This document shows, piece after piece, positions 59,491 through 64,000 of a stretch of 64,000 bases of DNA. The translations under genes were made by a program, and so were the position numbers. The stretch is from CBFDCQ01 sp965603355. Its GTDB lineage: Bacteria; Hydrogenedentota; CAZGCA01; CBFDCQ01. The notes under the pieces were generated by a model, which saw only the letters and a program-made list of their open reading frames with translations, did not search any database and was not told the DNA's origin. Each line of letters opens with the position of its first letter. The stretch's first letter is position 1. The DNA lies in the NCBI GenBank assembly GCA_965603355.1, contig CBFDCQ010000001.1, positions 1-64,000 on the forward strand, read 5' to 3'.

Positions 59491-60342
59491 ATGAGATTGA
59501 TTAGAGAGAGTTGGACGCAGCTACGGCGCAGCAAACACGCAACCGTCGGCGTGTCAATTGTCCTTGTGCTGGTTCTGGCGGCGATACTTGCGCCTGTCAT
59601 AGCGCCGTACGACCCGTATTACGCAAACCTGGACGAGGCTCTTGAACCGCCGTCGTCTCGCCACTTGATGGGCACGGACGATCTCGGACGGGACATCTTC
59701 AGCAGGGTGCTCTACGGTGCGCGGATCTCGCTGCAGGTGGGCGTACTCGCCGAGGTGATATCGCTCGCAATCGGCATAGCCGCAGGTGCATTAGCGGCCC
59801 ATTATGGCGGCTGGGTCGACATGACGCTCATGCGCGTCGCCGACATGTTCTTCGCGTTCCCGACGGCGCTCTTCGCGATGGCGGTCATAGCTGTGTTTGA
59901 GGAGCCGAGCGTCACCAAGATCTTCGTTGTCCTCGGTATAGTGAACTGGGCAGGCATAGCCAGGCTAGTCCGCGGCAGCCTTCTGTCCATCAAAGAGCGT
60001 GAGTTCGCTGAAGCGGCGCGGGCTCTGGGTGTCGGCTCGCCCCGGCTCATGGTAAGACACCTGCTTCCCAACGCGCTGGCGCCGATACTCGTCGTCGCGA
60101 CCATAGGCATCGCGGGCAACATCCTTACGGAAGCGTGGCTCAGCTTTCTGGGTTTGGGCGCCCAGGCACCGCTGGCAAGTTGGGGCTCGATGATCACGGC
60201 CGCCCAATCCTTCATCTACACTCAACCGTGGATCTGCCTCTGTCCGGGTCTGGCTATCGTCATCACTGTGCTCGGCTTTAATCTCCTCGGAGACGGCCTG
60301 CGCGACATACTCGATCCGCGCCTGACGCGCTCACGCCTGTGA
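59491..60342 (+). CDS. Dipeptide-type ABC permease, DppC-like
   Basis: A 283-residue permease with six helices, the DppC N-terminal extension, HLMGTDDLGRDIFSRVLYGARISL and the EAA loop FAEAARALGVGSPRLMVRHLLPNALAP. It pairs with the DppB-like protein. No DppD or DppF ATPase gene follows; a new promoter and an unrelated gene come next, so the ATPase must be encoded elsewhere. No clear Shine-Dalgarno precedes the ATG. Confidence 0.93.
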   Translation: MRLIRESWTQLRRSKHATVGVSIVLVLVLAAILAPVIAPYDPYYANLDEALEPPSSRHLMGTDDLGRDIFSRVLYGARISLQVGVLAEVISLAIGIAAGALAAHYGGWVDMTLMRVADMFFAFPTALFAMAVIAVFEEPSVTKIFVVLGIVNWAGIARLVRGSLLSIKEREFAEAARALGVGSPRLMVRHLLPNALAPILVVATIGIAGNILTEAWLSFLGLGAQAPLASWGSMITAAQSFIYTQPWICLCPGLAIVITVLGFNLLGDGLRDILDPRLTRSRL

Positions 60343-60368
60343 GCGCAAATTCCGACTTCCGGCATCGG

Positions 60369-60398
60369 TTGCAAACGCATTGCCCCCTGGTATAGAAT
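60369..60398 (+). promoter_or_regulatory. Promoter of the HAMP-BMP-ABC operon
   Basis: TTGCAA (60369-60374) with TAGAAT (60393-60398) at 18 nt; an overlapping TATAGA is at 16 nt. Leader of about 95 nt. Confidence 0.58.
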
Positions 60399-60497
60399 CT
60401 GGAATGTGGGTAACGGGCCGGGATTCATTGCACGACTATTTACTGTCCTCGGCCGGGACTGGAAGGAGATGGTTCTTCGCGATTGAGGGAGGCGAAA

Positions 60498-61097
60498 ATG
60501 AGGTCTAGACCGAAGAGACGCCGCTATTTTGTTGATCCGAAATTCCAGCTATCGCATCTTGCTGGCTACGCGGTCTCTACAATAGTGATAGCTGTAGTGG
60601 TCGGTGGAGTCGTCGCTAATCTGTTTCTGCCCAAATTGCCCAAGACGAGGGTGGAAGAGGGGCTCTGGAGGCCGGAGTTCTTATCGCATCTGATGTGGGT
60701 GATACTGGCAGCGACGGTCGCTGCATGCGTGCGCGCGGTCTTCGTCTCGCACAAGATCGTTGGCCCGCTGTTCAGGTTGAAGAATGTCATGCAGGCGGTC
60801 GGTGAGGGCGATCTGTCCTACCGAATGCAGTTCCGCGCCCGCGACCGCCTCCAGGACGTTGGTGTGGCGTTCGACGGGATGGTTCAGGGACTCAGGACTC
60901 TTGTGCACCTGGACCGTACTTTAGCGGGACAAGTGGCCGATACGGCCAAACGAGCCGGCCAAATGCTCGAAAGCGGGGATCTCACACCGGACCGCGTGCA
61001 GGAGTTACGCAACCTGCTTGACCAGATTACCCGCAAGGCGGAGAGTATAGCCGCCGCGTTCAAGACCGAGGACAACATGTATGATGCTACATTATAA
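60498..61097 (+). CDS. Membrane HAMP-domain protein without output domain
   Basis: A 199-residue protein: a basic N-terminus (RSRPKRRRYF), two membrane helices (about 18-45 and 62-82), a short periplasmic loop of about 20 residues, then a HAMP domain (about 85-135: VGPLFRLKNVMQAVGEGDLSYRM) and a helical tail. It lacks kinase, cyclase or chemoreceptor signalling parts. Similar small HAMP proteins lie beside sensors or transporters and may pass a signal to another protein. The ATG has GGGAGG upstream. It overlaps the BMP gene by 17 nt, so the two are coupled. Confidence 0.85.
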   Translation: MRSRPKRRRYFVDPKFQLSHLAGYAVSTIVIAVVVGGVVANLFLPKLPKTRVEEGLWRPEFLSHLMWVILAATVAACVRAVFVSHKIVGPLFRLKNVMQAVGEGDLSYRMQFRARDRLQDVGVAFDGMVQGLRTLVHLDRTLAGQVADTAKRAGQMLESGDLTPDRVQELRNLLDQITRKAESIAAAFKTEDNMYDATL

Positions 61098-62175
61098 ACG
61101 CCATGGAGATGTTCTGCATCTTTGGGCACACGTTCACGGGAACCGTGCTTTGATTGCGGCGTTGTGCATGGCACTTCTATGCTCCTGCGGCAAGAGGGAG
61201 ACCGCTCCTTCGGATCTCCCACCTTCTGCAACGGCACCTGTGCGTGTCGGTATAGTCTTCGACGCCGGCGGTAAGGATGACAAGTCGTTCAATACCGCCT
61301 GCTGGCAAGGCGCGTTAAGGGCCAGGGATGAGTTTGGGATCGAGCTGAGAGATGTCGAGCCGGATAACCCTTCTGTCGTCGAATCCGCCATACGAGGGTA
61401 CGCTGAACAGGGGTTCGACCTGGTCATAGGAATAGGCTTTGCAGCGGCACCGTACATCAACGATGTTGCGAGTGAGTTTCCGGAAAAGAAGTTCGCCGTC
61501 GTTGACGATACGGGAAAGGTCGTCGATCAACCGAACGCGGTTTCTCTGACGTTCGACGAACACGAGGGCTCGTATCTCGTAGGTGTGATCGCCGCCGCCA
61601 AAAGCCAGACCGGTACCATAGGATTCATAGGGGGGATGGACATCCCGCTGATCCGAAAGTTCGAGCTCGGTTATGAGCTTGGTGCTAAATCGGTCAACCC
61701 GGATGTCAAGGTGCTGCAGAACTATGCCGGTGTGACTCTCGCAGCGTGGAGCGATAGGACACGCGGCAGGGAATTGGCCATGTCCCAGTACGACCGTGGC
61801 GCCGACATCATCTTTGCCGCCGCAGGCGTCACCGGCCTGGGGGCATTCGACGCGGCGGAGGAAAAGGGCAAGTTCGTTATCGGCGTCGATGCGAACCAGA
61901 ACTATATCAGGCCGGGACGCGTCCTGACAAGCATGCTGAAACGGTCCGACCTTGCCGTGTACGAGACCGTCAAGGCAGTCGTGGACGGCACGTTCAGCGG
62001 TGGACGACGCGTCATGGGCCTCGAGAACGACGGCGTGGGGTACGCCGTTGACGACTACAACCGCGACCTCCTGACGCCGGAAATCATCGAGAAGGCGGAG
62101 GAAGCGAAACGCAACATCCTGGAGGGCACAATCGTCGTGCCGGACTATGCGGAGCAAGAGATCGAGACGGAATAA
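61081..62175 (+). CDS. BMP family nucleoside-binding lipoprotein
   Basis: A 364-residue basic membrane protein family substrate-binding lipoprotein. Its lipobox is LCSC (33-36), then VRVGIVFDAGGKDDKSFNTACWQGA, FDLVIGIGFAAAP, GTIGFIGGMDIPLIRKFELGY and VIGVDANQNYI. BMP/PnrA proteins bind nucleosides (or autoinducer in some spirochaetes) for an ABC importer. The ATG at 61081 has GAGGA upstream and overlaps the HAMP gene. The matching ATPase follows at 62261; permease genes were not seen in the window. Confidence 0.92.
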   Translation: MMLHYKRHGDVLHLWAHVHGNRALIAALCMALLCSCGKRETAPSDLPPSATAPVRVGIVFDAGGKDDKSFNTACWQGALRARDEFGIELRDVEPDNPSVVESAIRGYAEQGFDLVIGIGFAAAPYINDVASEFPEKKFAVVDDTGKVVDQPNAVSLTFDEHEGSYLVGVIAAAKSQTGTIGFIGGMDIPLIRKFELGYELGAKSVNPDVKVLQNYAGVTLAAWSDRTRGRELAMSQYDRGADIIFAAAGVTGLGAFDAAEEKGKFVIGVDANQNYIRPGRVLTSMLKRSDLAVYETVKAVVDGTFSGGRRVMGLENDGVGYAVDDYNRDLLTPEIIEKAEEAKRNILEGTIVVPDYAEQEIETE

Positions 62176-62260
62176 GGGCCGTTGGCGAACGACGGCTCAT
62201 GAGTCGGGTTTTCATCTTTTTTGGCCGCGCATGACCGTACGAGGTGGAGCATTATCTGTC

Positions 62261-63778
62261 ATGAAACGCGTCGTAATGAAGGGGATAACCAAGCGATTTG
62301 GCCACGTCGTGGCCAATGACTGGGTGGAATTCAGCGCTTCTTCCGGCGAAATTCACGGGTTGATCGGTGAGAACGGCGCCGGCAAATCCACTCTGATGAA
62401 GATTCTCGCTGGAATGTATCGTGCAGACCACGGCGAAATCCGTGTTGACGGAAAACCAGCGGCCATCACGTCGCCACGTGCCGCCAGACAACTCGGCATC
62501 GCCATGGTTCACCAGCAATTCAGTCTCGTGGACGCTCTTACGGCACTCGAGAACGTGATCCTGGGCTCAGAACTGGGCGGTTTCTTTCTGCGCGACCTCG
62601 CTGAAGCGGAGAAGTCGGTACGCGATCTTTGCCGAAAGTTCAACTTCACACTCGATATGTCTAGCAGGGTGAGCGACATGACGGTCGGTGAAAAACAGCA
62701 ACTGGAGATCGTGAAGGCTCTGGTCAAAGGTGCTGAACTGCTTATCCTCGATGAACCAACGTCATTACTGGCCCCGCCTGAGGTGGAACCTCTGTTCGAC
62801 GTGATACGCACCCTGAGGACAGAAGGGACGATCGTAGTTTTCATAAGTCACAAGCTCGAGGAGGTAATGCACGTCGCTGACCGCATAACGGTGATGCGGG
62901 AAGGTTGTGTGGTGGCATCAGGGCTGAAGAGGGTCTTCTCTCAAGACACCTTGGCCGAGCTGATAATAGGAGCCAGGCTGGAGCACAAGGAGGGGCGGGC
63001 TCGCCGGAGACCTCCGCCTCGCCGCAGGCGCCCCAAGCTCAGCGTCGAGCGGTTATGTCTCGCAAAGAACGGCCGCCAAGTGTTGAAGGACGTGACCTTC
63101 TCGCTGCGGCCAGGTGAAATCCTTGGTGTAGCCGGCGTGTCGGGCAACGGTCAAAGCGAGCTTGCCGAAGTTCTGGCGGGACTTGCAGTACCGACGAGCG
63201 GGAAGGTGATCATTAACGGCACTGCTTTCGCCAGACTATCTCCCGCGCAAGCGCGCCGAGCCGGTATAGCCCACATACCCGAAAACACACGAGAACGAGC
63301 GTTGGTGCCGGAAATGACTGTCGCTGAAAACGCGTTTCTGGGTAGGTGCGAAGCCCCCGGACAGCATTGTCCAGCCCTTCTGAGGTCGAAGGAACTGAAG
63401 GATACGGCTTCTCTCCTCATTCGGCGGTACAATATTAAACCGCCAAATCCCAACGCGCCTGTCGGGGACCTGTCAGGAGGCAACCAACAGAAGGTTGTGC
63501 TCGCTCGCGAGCTATCCTGGGTACCGAGTATAGTCGTTGCGGCATATCCGACGCGCGGACTGGACCTGCGAACGCGGCTCTTTCTCCACGAGCAGTTCTT
63601 GCGGTTGCGGCGGAAAGGTGCGGCTGTACTCCTCATCTCGGCTGACCTGCCGGAAGTGCTCGAGTTGAGCGACAGAGTCCTGGTCTTCTACGCGGGGGAG
63701 ACTCGCGGCCCGTTCGATTTGAAGGAGCTCGATGAACGGCGTCTTGGGCTGCTTATGACAGGTTCGCGCGGCGAGTAG
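62261..63778 (+). CDS. Two-domain ABC ATPase of nucleoside/sugar importer
   Basis: A 505-residue double ATPase as in ribose/nucleoside importers. Domain 1: Walker A GENGAGKST, signature-like MTVGEKQQLEI, Walker B LLILDEPTSLL. Domain 2: a degenerate Walker A (GVSGNGQSE), signature LSGGNQQKVVLAREL, and the second Walker B-region replaced by VVAAYPTRGLDL. This asymmetry is normal for the family (BmpB/YufO). With the BMP lipoprotein it is the energy unit for nucleoside uptake. The ATG at 62261 fits the family start; ATGs at 62231 and 62276 are alternatives. Permeases should follow but are not seen before 64000. Confidence 0.92.
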   Translation: MKRVVMKGITKRFGHVVANDWVEFSASSGEIHGLIGENGAGKSTLMKILAGMYRADHGEIRVDGKPAAITSPRAARQLGIAMVHQQFSLVDALTALENVILGSELGGFFLRDLAEAEKSVRDLCRKFNFTLDMSSRVSDMTVGEKQQLEIVKALVKGAELLILDEPTSLLAPPEVEPLFDVIRTLRTEGTIVVFISHKLEEVMHVADRITVMREGCVVASGLKRVFSQDTLAELIIGARLEHKEGRARRRPPPRRRRPKLSVERLCLAKNGRQVLKDVTFSLRPGEILGVAGVSGNGQSELAEVLAGLAVPTSGKVIINGTAFARLSPAQARRAGIAHIPENTRERALVPEMTVAENAFLGRCEAPGQHCPALLRSKELKDTASLLIRRYNIKPPNPNAPVGDLSGGNQQKVVLARELSWVPSIVVAAYPTRGLDLRTRLFLHEQFLRLRRKGAAVLLISADLPEVLELSDRVLVFYAGETRGPFDLKELDERRLGLLMTGSRGE

Positions 63779-63801
63779 CGCCCGAACCGGGACGTTTCTT
63801 G

Positions 63802-63831
63802 TTGACAGGTCGTGGTTGACGATGCTAGTAT
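63802..63831 (+). promoter_or_regulatory. Promoter at the right edge
   Basis: TTGACA (63802-63807), 18-nt spacer, TAGTAT (63826-63831). It lies just after the ABC ATPase gene and suggests a new transcription unit running off the window, not simple continuation of the operon. Confidence 0.65.
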
Positions 63832-64000
63832 CAACTCGACGTCGAGAACCCCGTTGGGGGGATTGGGAGGGTCCAAATAGCTTCTCCGTTATCCAGAGCG
63901 GACGCCTACCGTGGAGAACGCTGTGGGGCAAGCTGATGATGGAGTCCGGCAGTCTCAGTACAGCCCGCGATGAATTCAGTACGCACTCGGCGCGTGGCAA
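63822..64000 (+). other. Right-end region, possible start of a truncated gene
   Basis: A frame is open from an ATG at 63822 to the window end, with further in-frame ATGs at 63936 and 63939; another ATG at 63970 opens a different frame. The first would overlap the promoter, so a start at 63936 or later is more likely. Too short to identify. Confidence 0.25.

Overview
This is a 64 kb chromosomal window from a free-living Gram-negative bacterium. By eye the G+C is about 58-60%. The outer-membrane traits are an Mla/MCE lipid transport locus, several lipoproteins, periplasmic HtrA and Tat-exported enzymes. Secreted sugar enzymes with Tat signals, paired ECF sigma/zf-HC2 anti-sigma genes, a full Bat operon, TPR proteins and many GC-rich palindromic intergenic repeats suggest the Planctomycetota / Hydrogenedentota / Sumerlaeota / Omnitrophota neighbourhood. 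No marker here fixes the phylum, so this is inference. I found no rRNA, tRNA, CRISPR array, insertion sequence or phage gene.

Layout. 0.1-7.7 kb: OPT peptide transporter, secreted M16 peptidase, TGS-domain GTPase, a 64-residue four-cysteine protein and a methyltetrahydrofolate-corrinoid methyltransferase-like enzyme. 7.8-11 kb: two ECF sigma/anti-sigma pairs facing each other, the first with a Spy/CpxP-like secreted protein and an ECF-type promoter. 11-12 kb: a solitary Cas4/AddB-like Fe-S nuclease. 12.2-18.7 kb: a five-gene sugar operon (Tat enolase-superfamily dehydratase, Tat Gfo/Idh oxidoreductase, lipoprotein, DUF5060/DUF4038 glycosidase, Zn alcohol dehydrogenase). 18.9-21.4 kb: fmdB-like gene, argD, argF. 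21.4-29 kb: spermidine-synthase-like membrane/TPR protein, a membrane protein with its winged-helix regulator, a secreted amidohydrolase and an ABC-2 exporter. 29-32.8 kb: mlaE-mlaF-mlaD and a TPR lipoprotein on the minus strand. 33.4-37.6 kb: unknown protein, penicillin acylase, methyltransferase-TPR protein. 37.8-43.5 kb: an IspH-UbiA fusion, a GlcD-like oxidase, a ferredoxin-nitroreductase, TauE and a small lipoprotein. 43.6-54.9 kb: a Bat (aerotolerance-type) operon (BatD-like, MoxR, DUF58, BatD-like, BatA, BatB, BatC, BatD, BatE) followed by htrA. 54.9-64 kb: rarA, dipeptide-type ABC importer genes, then a HAMP protein, a BMP nucleoside-binding lipoprotein and its ATPase.

Most transcription units have a recognisable -35/-10 pair with 16-18 nt spacing. 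Several of these promoters fix start codons, because longer readings would begin upstream of the promoter.

The most unusual items are: (1) a single protein joining IspH (LytB) to a UbiA-like membrane domain whose Asp-rich motifs are degenerate; (2) a dispersed family of GTAGG-edged palindromes in nearly every larger spacer, with compensatory base changes in the stem between copies and one copy read as the C-terminus of BatD; (3) an HtrA protease with Glu where the catalytic Asp is expected; (4) a lipoprotein carrying a perfect ApbE-type flavinylation motif inside a sugar operon; (5) a 10-bp hairpin placed right at a predicted transcription start.
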